Positions 8,355 to 16,068 of a DNA stretch of 38,388 bases are shown here, piece after piece (within the stretch, counting starts at the first letter, position 1; every line of letters starts with the position of its first letter). A program made the position numbers and the translations under genes. The notes beneath the pieces were generated by a model that ran no database searches, was not told where the DNA came from, and was given only the letters and a program-made list of their open reading frames with translations. This stretch comes from JBCDGH01 sp038751365 (GTDB lineage Bacteria; Patescibacteriota; JACMRA01). The stretch covers positions 1 through 38,388 of the forward strand of contig JBCDGH010000009.1 of NCBI GenBank assembly GCA_038751365.1, read 5' to 3'.

Positions 8355-9212
8355 ATGACTTCTACACCCAAAGCTACACCGTTGATTTCAAGAGATAATT
8401 TTGATCTTGTCACTACTTATTGTATAATTGATGATTTTTTTAAAATTTTTGATGATAATGACAAGTCTAAAGTTGGTAGAAGAGCTAGTTTATCAATTAG
8501 TGACATAGCTACAATTACTTTAATTGGCTGTGTATATGAATGTGGCTGTTTAAAAAGTCTGTATAAGCTTCTTTTTAATAAATTTAGTTTAGATTTTAAA
8601 TTACCTAGGTATCAGAACTTTGTTAATACTATGAATAAATATTCTGTGTATTTATTGAAGTTTATTGTTACAGTCTGTAAATTTAATAATAAAAAATCAG
8701 GAATCATCACTTTCTGTGATTCTACTAAGATTGAAGTCTGTAAAATCTATAGAGAATATAGACACAGAACTATGAAATTACTAGCCACAAAATCAAAATC
8801 TACTACAGGCTGGTTCTATGGGATGAGGTTACATGTCCTGTGTGATCAGTATGGTAACTTAATGCAAATTAAGTTTACTACAGCTACAGTTGGTGAAAGG
8901 AAGGTGTTAGATGACTTTTTAGGAAAACTTAATAATTGTATTGTAGTAGCTGATGGAGGTTATGTATCATCCCTACTAAGTCAGAAAACTAAAAGAGATA
9001 GTAACAATACCTTAATTACTGCTGTTAGGAAGAATATGAAGACTTTGCATACAATCTGGCAAAGCAGATGTTTGAATCTTAGGTCTAGGATTGAGTCTGT
9101 ATTTGGTGAATTAAAAGAGAGATATAACTTAGTTACTAGCCTACCTAGATCTATTAATGGTTATCTAGCTTACTACATCAGATCTATATTTGGCTATATG
9201 GTTTTGAGTTAG
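8355..9212 (+). CDS. IS982-family DDE transposase, 285 aa
   Basis: The catalytic triad is visible in order: Asp in FCDSTKIEVC (about residue 120), Asp in VVADGGY (about 200) and Glu in SRIESVFGELK (about 255). Between them lie the TGWFYGMRLHVL segment characteristic of IS982 (TYFGFKLHVL-like) and an AVRKNMK basic motif. Full length for the family (about 290). No frameshift, so it may still be active. Its codon use is richer in T than that of the neighbours, in keeping with horizontal entry. Confidence 0.9.
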   Translation: MTSTPKATPLISRDNFDLVTTYCIIDDFFKIFDDNDKSKVGRRASLSISDIATITLIGCVYECGCLKSLYKLLFNKFSLDFKLPRYQNFVNTMNKYSVYLLKFIVTVCKFNNKKSGIITFCDSTKIEVCKIYREYRHRTMKLLATKSKSTTGWFYGMRLHVLCDQYGNLMQIKFTTATVGERKVLDDFLGKLNNCIVVADGGYVSSLLSQKTKRDSNNTLITAVRKNMKTLHTIWQSRCLNLRSRIESVFGELKERYNLVTSLPRSINGYLAYYIRSIFGYMVLS

Positions 9213-9239
9213 GAGTAGTAGCTAAGATTAAGTATAGGG

Positions 9240-9257
9240 TATTTCGTGATTGGGGTT
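9240..9257 (-). repeat. Right terminal inverted repeat of the IS982-like element
   Basis: TATTTCGTGATTGGGGTT, an exact inverted copy of 8281-8298. Confidence 0.9.
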
Positions 9258-9268
9258 AAAAAATAATA

Positions 9269-9868
9269 CTAATCGCTAGTAATTTCTTGGAAAGAATCAA
9301 TAATTATACTTTCATCAATATATTTCAGTAAAAGCTCTTTTGGCTGAAAGCCCCAACTAACTACATATATTTGCGCAGGCTTTACCGAAGCTCTAGATAA
9401 TTCTTCATAGTCTCCAACTGAGTCGGTAATAAATATACAGTTCTCAGGTTTAAATCTAGAACTTAGAGAGATAGTCTCAAACCCTTTTTGTTTAGAGTTA
9501 ACTATATCTCTACCTAATATAAACTCAAAATGTTTTTGACGCTCACCTAATAAAGCTCTGCATACTCTACTATCACTTCTAGTTAGAATAGCTTTAGGAC
9601 TATCTGACCACTTCTCTATTAGCTCTTGGAACTTGTCCGCAAAAATAAGATCAGCCTTACTTTCTCGGAACTGCTTTAGCAATTTTCTATAATACCAACT
9701 TTTAACATACCTATAAAAAAAACTATCTTTCTTATTCTTAAGTCCATCTTTGATAAGTAGCTCTTTAGCACGATCTAAACTAAATCTACTATGTTTGACT
9801 AAAAACTGAGCTGACACCTCAAAAGTATCACCAATCACTCCGTCAAAATCAAATATAAGGCTTTTCAT
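9269..9868 (-). CDS. HAD-superfamily hydrolase (phosphatase-like), 199 aa
   Basis: All four HAD motifs are present: DFDGVIGDT at residues 7-15 with the nucleophile and general acid aspartates, ILTRSDS (motif II), a lysine in SKQKGFETI (motif III), and ITDSVGDYEEL (motif IV). A helical cap of about 70 residues follows motif I, as in subfamily IA phosphatases. The substrate cannot be predicted. Downstream of its TAG is the IS right end. It is four bases from the dgkA stop, so the pair is probably co-transcribed. Confidence 0.82.
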   Translation of the reverse strand: MKSLIFDFDGVIGDTFEVSAQFLVKHSRFSLDRAKELLIKDGLKNKKDSFFYRYVKSWYYRKLLKQFRESKADLIFADKFQELIEKWSDSPKAILTRSDSRVCRALLGERQKHFEFILGRDIVNSKQKGFETISLSSRFKPENCIFITDSVGDYEELSRASVKPAQIYVVSWGFQPKELLLKYIDESIIIDSFQEITSD

Positions 9869-9871
9869 AGA

Positions 9872-10258
9872 CTACATGTAATAATCTCTTAAAATTCTAA
9901 TAAGGTCTATAATAGTTATTGATATAGCAACTATAGAGACAATCAATACTACTCCGGCAAGGATATCTTTAGTTTTCTTAATTTTAGCATTTTTTTTCGG
10001 CTCGACTAGATCGCACAAATATTCAATTGCAGTATTTACTAGTTCTGCCAAAACTACTGCTACAGTCAAAAAAATTGTTTGCTTTACATACACCCACTGC
10101 CCTCCAAGTATTAGTGACAAGACAGTAGCTATAGAACCTAAAATAACTTGCATCCACAAAGTAGGTTCAGTCCGAAAGGCAGACTTTACACCATAAAATC
10201 CTACCAGCAGCTTATCTCTCCAGTTTCTAGGTTTGTGAGCAGCTGAATCAGCATTCAT
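9872..10258 (-). CDS. dgkA: Diacylglycerol/undecaprenol kinase (DgkA family)
   Basis: Small integral membrane kinase with three predicted membrane helices. The signature AELVNTAIEYLCDLV, followed by KKTKDILAGVVLI, matches the active-site region of the family (ELLNTAIE, AKDIAAGAVL). It phosphorylates undecaprenol or diacylglycerol, recycling the lipid carrier for cell-wall synthesis. A TTG at 10271-10273 overlapping the TypA stop would add five residues. The ATG at 10256-10258 gives a normal family start (NWRDKLLVGFYGVKSAF) and is preferred. Confidence 0.85.
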   Translation of the reverse strand: MNADSAAHKPRNWRDKLLVGFYGVKSAFRTEPTLWMQVILGSIATVLSLILGGQWVYVKQTIFLTVAVVLAELVNTAIEYLCDLVEPKKNAKIKKTKDILAGVVLIVSIVAISITIIDLIRILRDYYM

Positions 10259-10269
10259 AATATAGAAAA

Positions 10270-10914
10270 TCAACTTTTTTTGCTTAAACGCTTACGCTCG
10301 TTGGGATCTAAATATCTTTTTCTAATTCTAATATTAACTGGAGTCACTTCCACAAGCTCAGTATCGTCTATATATTCTAAAGCTACTTCTAGAGTCATTT
10401 CTTTAGGTGGAATTAGAGTAATCGCGTCGTCAGCTGATTTGGAGCGTACATTACTTAATTTTTTCTCTTTAGTAGGATTAATCTCTAAATCTTCATCTTT
10501 ACTACACTGACCTATGACCATTCCAGCATAAACATCGACAGCTGGACCTACGAATAGTATTCCTCGTTGCTGAGCATTATCAAGTGAATAGCCTGAAGTT
10601 GTTCCAGTATCGGTGCTAACTAGGCTTCCATGGTCACTACTAATCTGTAGCTTTACCATAGGTCTGTACTCATCAAAAATACTATGCATAACCACAGTAC
10701 CTTTGGTAGATGTAATTAGAAGCGACTTAAGCCCAATTAGAGCTCTAGTGGGCATTTTGGCTTCAAAGTGAAATTCAGTTCCTGTGTCATTGGGCACTAT
10801 ATTTGTAATATCAGCACTGCGCTTGCCTAGCTCTTGCATTACAGTACCCTGATATTCTTGAGGAACATCTATTTCTACTATCTCGAATGGTTCATAAAGT
10901 AATTGGTCAGACAT
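10270..10914 (-). CDS. Free-standing C-terminal part of TypA/BipA (no GTPase domain)
   Basis: TypA is a ribosome-binding translational GTPase of about 600 residues. This frame encodes only its last third: LLYEPFEIVEIDVP, the EYQGTVMQELGKR strand-helix, RALIGLKSLLITSTKGT, LDNAQQRGILFVGP, VIGQCSKDEDLEIN, the KEKKLSNVR/SADDAI loop and the end ELVEVTPVNIRIRKRYLDPNERKR are all family-conserved. No G-domain (G1-G5) is encoded upstream; that space holds an amidase gene in another frame. A promoter at 10921-10949 sits six bases before the ATG, so the piece is expressed by itself. A TTG at 10987-10989 would extend it by 25 non-homologous residues and is rejected. The GTPase part may be encoded elsewhere or lost. 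Confidence 0.85.
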   Translation of the reverse strand: MSDQLLYEPFEIVEIDVPQEYQGTVMQELGKRSADITNIVPNDTGTEFHFEAKMPTRALIGLKSLLITSTKGTVVMHSIFDEYRPMVKLQISSDHGSLVSTDTGTTSGYSLDNAQQRGILFVGPAVDVYAGMVIGQCSKDEDLEINPTKEKKLSNVRSKSADDAITLIPPKEMTLEVALEYIDDTELVEVTPVNIRIRKRYLDPNERKRLSKKS

Positions 10915-10920
10915 ACTGGA

Positions 10921-10949
10921 TTTATGACCAAAAAGTGTTGAAAAGTCAA
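10921..10949 (-). promoter_or_regulatory. Promoter of the TypA C-terminal gene
   Basis: Minus strand TTGACT (10944-10949), 17-base spacer, CATAAA (10921-10926). The ATG at 10914 follows six bases later. Confidence 0.55.
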
Positions 10950-10964
10950 GTACTTTAAGACTAC

Positions 10965-11537
10965 TTACGTTTGTAACAAGGACTTCCAACCCCCCTCACC
11001 CAAAAAACTATTGCCAGGGCATTCTGTCGTAGGCTTTACTTCTCTATGACCATATATCTTAATGCGAGGGTATTTTCGTCTATATTGTTCAATAATTGAG
11101 TTAGCAGACTTTAATTACTCTAAATTTGGTCGCGATTTTAATTCACTAAAATCACCTACAAAACATAAGCCGACACTATTAGCATTTGCCCCAGCAGAGT
11201 GCCACACTAGCGACTCATCTTGATTAACTTGAACTACTTCACCGTTTTCAAAAATAACCCAATGATAACAGATAAAAGTTTGTTTTCCTTTGTAGTAGTG
11301 ACCTGAATAAATAGGCTTTCCATATAATTCCTCACCTAGTTGGGAAGCATAAAAAGCAAATAACCTGATTAAGTGAAGCGAGTTTAGCATTTCTAAATAT
11401 TCTGCATTATCGATATCAAATTCTGCCGGCCTAGAGTGAGTATGATGAACAATTATTCGTGATATTGGTTTTCGAAATTTATCATCGTTAAACCCTGAAT
11501 CTGAGATAAATATTTTACCTTGCCTTAGAAGTTGCAT
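10965..11537 (-). pseudogene. N-acetylmuramoyl-L-alanine amidase (amidase_2 fold) interrupted by in-frame TAA
   Basis: The first 140 codons show the amidase_2/PGRP fold that hydrolyses the lactyl-peptide bond of peptidoglycan: IIVHHT with a zinc-ligand histidine, YHWVI with the next strand, and WHSAGANANSVGLCFVGDF with another metal-site histidine. A TAA at 11115-11117 then stops the frame. The same frame continues to 10965 with IYGHREVKPTTECPGNSF, the family's GHR-x(5,8)-CPG motif carrying the last zinc-site residues. The stop therefore removes catalytic residues and the gene is inactive unless read through. CAA to TAA would explain it. The frame is also open upstream to 11654 with protein-like sequence but no ATG, GTG or TTG. 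No signal peptide is seen. Confidence 0.8.
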
Positions 11538-11701
11538 TACATGTTTTACCCAATTATACTTTATTGTTCTGTCAGCTTCATTAATCTTAGATTGATAAAA
11601 ATATTTTTCCCAAATGGGGCTTATGCGTATTGGCCAGTCTTTTTTTAAGAATAGCTAGTTATAAGATAAAAAATTAGGCATAATAGACAACTGTGGGTAC
11701 T

Positions 11702-11730
11702 TTGACCAAGTACAGCAAAATAGCTATAAT
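11702..11730 (+). promoter_or_regulatory. Strong promoter of the VirD4-like gene
   Basis: TTGACC (11702-11707), exactly 17 bases, TATAAT (11725-11730). The ATG at 11740 is nine bases after the -10, so a leader of about three bases is expected. The remainder of 11538-11701 holds only the open, start-less upstream part of the amidase frame. Confidence 0.75.
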
Positions 11731-11739
11731 ATTGCAAGT

Positions 11740-13194
11740 ATGGTGTCAAATAATAATATATGCTTCATGGGGACTGTCGACATCGATAATCAGTTTAAAG
11801 CCTTCGGTTTACTACAAGAAGATAGAAGAAGACATGTATATATACTTGGAAAGTCAGGTATGGGTAAAAGTACTCTCTTAGAAAACATGATCCTACAAGA
11901 TATATATTCTGGACAAGGAGTTTGCTTTTTAGACCCGCTCGGTGACTCAGCAGAAAGTATCATGGATCAAATACCAAGATATCGACAAAAAGATGTAGTC
12001 TATTTTAATCCGGTTGATACCGAATTCCCTATTGGACTTAATATGCTAGAAAGTAAAGGAGAGCCAGATTTTTTGATTGCTTCTAGTCTCATGACAGTAC
12101 TTAAAAGAATTTGGGAAGGTGCTTGGTCATCAAGAATGGAATATATTCTAAATAACACTATCTTGGCATTATTGGAAGTACCTAACAGTACTTTACTGGG
12201 AGTAGTGAAATTACTTACTGACAAAGGTTTTAGAGATTATGTTACCAAAAATTGCAAAAATATCTTAGTCAAAAACTTTTGGGACCAAGAATTTCCTAGA
12301 CTAAGTCAACAATATCAAAGTGAAGCCGTAGCTCCAATCTTAAACAAAGTAGGTCAGTTTTTTTCGACAAGTATGATACGTAATATTCTAGGTCAAAGCA
12401 CTAGCAGTATCAACTTTCGGGACATCATGGATAATCGCAAAATCTTAATTGCTAACCTAGCTAAAGGAAAAATTGGAGAAGATAATTCTAGCTTATTAGG
12501 AAGTATGATTGTTAGTAAATTCCAGTTAGCAGCCATGAGTAGAAGTGATATGCCCGAAAAAGACAGAAACGACTTCTTTTTGTATGTAGACGAATTTCAA
12601 AACTTTATTACCGACAGCTTTGCTACCATTCTTAGTGAAGCCCGAAAGTATCGCTTATGTCTGACTATAGCCCACCAATATATTGCTCAATTATCTTCAG
12701 AAGAAAGTGAAAAGATTAAAAATGCTATATTTGGAAATGTAGGCAGTATTGTGACTTTCAGAGTGGGTTCAAATGACAGCGAGATTTTAGAAAAAGAGCT
12801 ACAACCTGTTCTTAAAGAAAACTTCCTTAACCTAGATAGTCGTCAGATTATTGCTAAACTCTCAGTTAGTAATCGTACCTTAGACCCTTTCGTAGCTTCG
12901 ACTTTACCACCAATATATGCTAGTATCAAAGGTAACAAACAAGAGTTGATAGACTACTCGAGATATATGTGGGGGGTTAATGTAGAGAAAGTAGAAGAGG
13001 AAATTACCACCTTTTTCACCAAGGGACTAGTCGTTGATACAGTTACTGGTGAAGCAGTATCTACAAAAAAGAAGCGAAAGCGAAAGAAAAAGAAGCCAGG
13101 CGAAAGCGGGCAGCTTGACTCTGAACACGAGTCCAACTCAGAGGGGTACTCCGATTCTGAAACTAACGCAACTAGCCAAGGTTTAACAGATTAG
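11740..13194 (+). CDS. VirD4/TraD-like DNA-pumping ATPase (type IV coupling protein family), soluble
   Basis: 484 residues. Walker A GKSGMGKST lies at 37-45, Walker B with LYVDEFQNF at about 280-288, and a downstream LTIAHQYIAQL sensor segment matches the Q-motif region of T4SS coupling proteins and HerA/VirD4 ATPases. There is no membrane anchor, unlike classical VirD4. The C-terminus is a lysine/arginine cluster (KKKRKRKKKK) followed by an acidic serine-rich tail, probably disordered and possibly nucleic-acid binding. No other T4SS gene is nearby, the usual situation for this family in CPR genomes. It may move DNA during uptake or division; the substrate is unknown. The start is fixed by the promoter nine bases upstream. 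Confidence 0.82.
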   Translation: MVSNNNICFMGTVDIDNQFKAFGLLQEDRRRHVYILGKSGMGKSTLLENMILQDIYSGQGVCFLDPLGDSAESIMDQIPRYRQKDVVYFNPVDTEFPIGLNMLESKGEPDFLIASSLMTVLKRIWEGAWSSRMEYILNNTILALLEVPNSTLLGVVKLLTDKGFRDYVTKNCKNILVKNFWDQEFPRLSQQYQSEAVAPILNKVGQFFSTSMIRNILGQSTSSINFRDIMDNRKILIANLAKGKIGEDNSSLLGSMIVSKFQLAAMSRSDMPEKDRNDFFLYVDEFQNFITDSFATILSEARKYRLCLTIAHQYIAQLSSEESEKIKNAIFGNVGSIVTFRVGSNDSEILEKELQPVLKENFLNLDSRQIIAKLSVSNRTLDPFVASTLPPIYASIKGNKQELIDYSRYMWGVNVEKVEEEITTFFTKGLVVDTVTGEAVSTKKKRKRKKKKPGESGQLDSEHESNSEGYSDSETNATSQGLTD

Positions 13195-13222
13195 TTTCTA
13201 TCCTATCAGCAGGAAAATCTTA

Positions 13223-13236
13223 TTACTTGACAGTAA
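13223..13236 (+). promoter_or_regulatory. Inverted repeat over the dps -35 box
   Basis: TTACT-TGAC-AGTAA, arms 13223-13227 and 13232-13236, covers the TTGACA at 13227-13232. The matching -10 is poor (TTGTAT at 13250-13255), so an activator or alternative -10 is possible. A repressor site for an iron or peroxide regulator is a guess. Confidence 0.3.
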
Positions 13237-13285
13237 GGTTAATTCAAAATTGTATGAAGCATATTAAATAGTTAAAAATAAAATT

Positions 13286-13765
13286 ATGAACAACACAAAT
13301 ATTGGTTTAAATAATGAGCAAAGACAAGGATCAATCGATATCTTAAATAGAGTTTTAGCTGACGAGCAGGTACTTTATACTAAAGTACGCAAGTATCACT
13401 GGAATATTAAAGGCATGCAATTCAATGACCTGCATAAATTTCTTGAGGAAATGTATGACGATTTAGCAAAGATAGTTGATGATACCGCCGAAAGAGTTAG
13501 AAGTTTGGATGGAGATGCCATTGGCACTTTAGTTGAATTCAGTAAATTAACAAGGTTGAAAGAAGCTCCAGGAGACTACCCCAAGTCTCGAGAAATGATC
13601 CAAAATTTACTAACAGAATACGAAATAGTCATACGTGAACTTAGAGGAGACATTGAAGAGACAGAAAGTCAATATAAAGACGCTGGGACTACAGATTATC
13701 TTACTGGAATAATGCAAAAACATGAAAAAACTGCTTGGATGCTCAGAAGCATGTTAGCTGAGTAA
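13286..13765 (+). CDS. dps: Dps-family ferritin-like DNA-protection protein
   Basis: 159 residues, normal for the family. The inter-subunit ferroxidase residues are all present in the usual spacing: His38, His50, Glu54, Asp65 and Glu69 in the stretch from KYHWNIKG to DDTAERV. Dps dodecamers oxidise and store iron with hydrogen peroxide and protect DNA. The four-helix pattern is complete. No long basic N-terminal tail is present, so DNA binding may be weak. Transcribed alone, with its own -35 and an overlapping inverted repeat. Confidence 0.92.
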   Translation: MNNTNIGLNNEQRQGSIDILNRVLADEQVLYTKVRKYHWNIKGMQFNDLHKFLEEMYDDLAKIVDDTAERVRSLDGDAIGTLVEFSKLTRLKEAPGDYPKSREMIQNLLTEYEIVIRELRGDIEETESQYKDAGTTDYLTGIMQKHEKTAWMLRSMLAE

Positions 13766-13836
13766 AACTATTAGTGCTTGCTTTTTTTGAATTTTTGTGT
13801 AATTAAAGTAGTGCTCTAGAATTTGAGGAATTTATC

Positions 13837-14274
13837 GTGAGTAATGGCAATATTGAAGACAGAATTACCTCAGCAGTTGGCAAGTTTATAAAAGTACTTT
13901 CACTCTACTATAATAAGTATGGTTTTATAGATTCTATACCTTATTATAAAGTTAAAAACGATGCAGAATTTCTCCAGTTTGTTGATGCAGAAAGGACTTT
14001 TATTCAAGTTATCGTGGATACATGTCACGAGATCGATATTCCGGTCTATAGATGTATTAGAGTTGAGCAGCAAGATGAAATCGACTTCCAATACTTAAAG
14101 GTTATGCCTAAAGAATCTGTGAGTAGCGATTTACTTAAATTTACTGAAAAAAAGGTAAAATTTTTATCTTCTGATTTGCTTTATATGATAAGCGATAGAC
14201 TTGAATCCGAGAACCTAGCGTATAAGCTTACAGAGTTGCAACTATATTACTGGACTAGAAAAACATTAAAATAG
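13837..14274 (+). CDS. Hypothetical protein, 145 aa, GTG start
   Basis: Not recognised. The GTG start is supported by a ribosome binding site, TTGAGGAA, seven bases upstream, one of the few clear Shine-Dalgarno sites in the window. The protein is soluble and predicted mixed alpha/beta, with a Tyr-rich N-terminal helix and a lysine-rich C-terminal helix. It is followed closely by a strong terminator, so it ends its transcription unit, possibly with dps. Confidence 0.65.
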   Translation: MSNGNIEDRITSAVGKFIKVLSLYYNKYGFIDSIPYYKVKNDAEFLQFVDAERTFIQVIVDTCHEIDIPVYRCIRVEQQDEIDFQYLKVMPKESVSSDLLKFTEKKVKFLSSDLLYMISDRLESENLAYKLTELQLYYWTRKTLK

Positions 14275-14296
14275 TCTAACTAAGTGAAAGTTTTAT

Positions 14297-14323
14297 GAGG
14301 GGTAATTATTACACCCCTCTTTT
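14297..14323 (+). terminator. Rho-independent terminator
   Basis: GAGGGGT (14297-14303) and ACCCCTC (14313-14319), perfect 7-base stem with a 9-base loop, followed by TTTTG. It ends the dps-region transcripts before the convergent minus-strand gene. Confidence 0.8.
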
Positions 14324-14340
14324 GTTATTTATTCGAAAAA

Positions 14341-14628
14341 TTAAGTAGTATTTTTGAGAGATTGAATCCAGTCTTTTCTCTGTTTATTCATATTTAGCTG
14401 GTGCTGCCAGAGATATGATTTTAGGAAATTATCAGCTTTATCATAAATAGAGGCAGAAGCAGGGATTTGATTTGGTTGGCTATGCAGACAAACTACCTCC
14501 AATAGCCACTTAGTGTCGGCTGCTATGGGTAGTCTTATAGTGCTCACGAAGTTCCTATACCCTGACTGCAATATAGCTAGTCTAGAAGCTACATCGCTTT
14601 TAGATTTTGGCTGGGAAGGACTCTCCAT
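14341..14628 (-). CDS. Hypothetical protein, 95 aa, with consensus promoter
   Basis: Not recognised. It starts with a serine/lysine/proline-rich segment, then has two or three predicted helices with tryptophans (KWLLEVV, YLWQHQL, DWIQSL). There is no membrane segment or signal peptide. It has its own promoter with perfect -35 and -10 boxes just upstream and is not simply the tail of the pepP operon. A small, probably abundant cytoplasmic protein. Confidence 0.6.
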   Translation of the reverse strand: MESPSQPKSKSDVASRLAILQSGYRNFVSTIRLPIAADTKWLLEVVCLHSQPNQIPASASIYDKADNFLKSYLWQHQLNMNKQRKDWIQSLKNTT

Positions 14629-14638
14629 ATATATTTAT

Positions 14639-14667
14639 ATTATACAAGGAATAAGCTACTATGTCAA
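14639..14667 (-). promoter_or_regulatory. Perfect-consensus promoter of the 95-aa gene
   Basis: Minus strand TTGACA (14662-14667), exactly 17 bases, TATAAT (14639-14644). The ATG at 14628 follows ten bases later. The -35 lies just past the pepP stop. Confidence 0.8.
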
Positions 14668-14671
14668 AAAT

Positions 14672-16066
14672 TTATTTTCCTATGCTTTCTGTAAGCACTT
14701 CTAAACCATTTTCGGTAATCACTACGTCGTCTTCAATTCTTACTCCTATACCCCTAAGCTCGGGTGGAACATTCATATCATCACTTTTAATATAAATACC
14801 AGGTTCAATAGTAAAAACATGTCCAGGTACTAAAATAGTCGGATCACCTTGGGGATTTTTGTAATCTCCTGCATCATGAACATCCAAACCCAACCAATGA
14901 CTAGTTGCATGCATAAAGTATTTTTTATAACTCTGACTTTGTAGAACCTCTTCTAAACTACCAGATAAAATATTAAGATCAATAAGTCCTTGACTGAGAA
15001 TACGAACTACCTTCGAATGTATATCTTGCAAACTTAAAGAGCCTTGAGTATCTTCTGCTAAGTCTAGACTATGTTCTATTTCGTCACTCTCCACAGACCA
15101 CTTATTAAAGGCTTTTGACAACAAAGCTATAGCTTCAATATTTGCTTTTAAGACTAAGTTATAAATTTCTTGTTGTGCAGGGTTTAGACTAGTTCCAACT
15201 GATATAGTTCTGGTAATATCACTTGCATAATAATTTAATTCACAACCAGCATCTATCAACACTAAGTCTCCGGAGCTTATTTTTGAATTATTTTTTGTAT
15301 AGTGTAAGGTAGTAGCATTGTTACCACTAGCCACTATTGGAGGATATGACCAACTTAGATTATGTTGCTTATAGATATAATTAAGTTCTGCTTCTAGCTG
15401 ATATTCATAAACACTAGGTCTGGCGATATCTTGAAAAAATGGCTGAGCTTCGTTAAAGGAAGTTTGTAACTGACTACTCAACCTATCTTGAAGCTGATTA
15501 AAAGCTAACGTGTTTATTTGAGCTGCTTTTTTTAACTGCTCTATCTCCCATCTTGATTTTACTACTCGTAACTTTTTCATGAAAGTTTGTGTTGACTTGT
15601 GCTTTAGTTCATTAGCTCTGATTAAAGTAGTAATTTGCTTGTTGAGTGAACTATTATTGGATAAGCTGGCTTCAAAGTAAATATTTTTAGTCGGCTTTAG
15701 GTAGTCATGCAAGATCTTATCTAAACTTGATAAGGGCTCTACACTATCTACACCAGAAGTCTTTTTAGCCTGTTCAAAAGAAATAGATGCACACACCCAA
15801 GCTTGCTTTGTTTGATCTATTTCAGGAACAAATAGTACTGATTCATACTTATAAAAAGTTTTTAGAACAAGCAAAACACAATTGGGCTCATCAATGCCAG
15901 ACAAGTACCAGAAACTTGAATTTTGTCGAAAAGTATGTTCAACATCCGAGTTCCTTAGCTGAATACCGTTAGAAACTAATATAAAAACTGCTTGATCAGG
16001 CAGTAATCTTAGTAGTTCTGCCCGCCTGACTTCTAACTCTTCTTTTACTGGGACAAAGTTGTACAT
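14672..16066 (-). CDS. pepP: Xaa-Pro aminopeptidase (M24B, PepP-like)
   Basis: 464 residues, in two parts. Residues 1 to about 130 form the AMP_N domain, with the FRQNSSFWYLSGIDEPNCVLL segment characteristic of PepP (the FRQDSDFYYLTG motif). The pita-bread M24 domain follows, with all five metal ligands: Asp in LIDAGCEL (about 268), Asp in ASDITRT, His in HATSHWLGLDVHD, Glu in FTIEPGIYI and Glu in VRIEDDVV. It removes N-terminal residues before proline, using two Mn ions. Downstream of ribF, whose stop is two bases before its ATG, so they share an operon. Confidence 0.92.
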   Translation of the reverse strand: MYNFVPVKEELEVRRAELLRLLPDQAVFILVSNGIQLRNSDVEHTFRQNSSFWYLSGIDEPNCVLLVLKTFYKYESVLFVPEIDQTKQAWVCASISFEQAKKTSGVDSVEPLSSLDKILHDYLKPTKNIYFEASLSNNSSLNKQITTLIRANELKHKSTQTFMKKLRVVKSRWEIEQLKKAAQINTLAFNQLQDRLSSQLQTSFNEAQPFFQDIARPSVYEYQLEAELNYIYKQHNLSWSYPPIVASGNNATTLHYTKNNSKISSGDLVLIDAGCELNYYASDITRTISVGTSLNPAQQEIYNLVLKANIEAIALLSKAFNKWSVESDEIEHSLDLAEDTQGSLSLQDIHSKVVRILSQGLIDLNILSGSLEEVLQSQSYKKYFMHATSHWLGLDVHDAGDYKNPQGDPTILVPGHVFTIEPGIYIKSDDMNVPPELRGIGVRIEDDVVITENGLEVLTESIGK

Positions 16067-16068
16067 AC

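Larger units (their letters stand above)
8282..9256 (+). mobile_element. IS982-like insertion sequence, apparently complete
   Basis: About 975 bases, bounded by perfect inverted repeats that start ACCCC, as is typical for IS982-family ends. The transposase gene has all three acidic motifs. Flanks read TAAAA on both sides (8277-8281 and 9257-9261), a possible 5-base target duplication, though the A-rich site makes its length uncertain. The element fills the gap between the stop of the surface gene at 8275 and the end of the HAD gene at 9269 without breaking either. Confidence 0.85.

Noticed and set aside
10915..10989. TTG-initiated extension of the TypA fragment
   Set aside because: The added 25 residues do not match TypA, overlap the amidase end in another frame, and contain the promoter.
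11693..11881. 62-residue ORF overlapping the VirD4-like gene start
   Set aside because: It includes the promoter and runs out of frame with the conserved ATPase.
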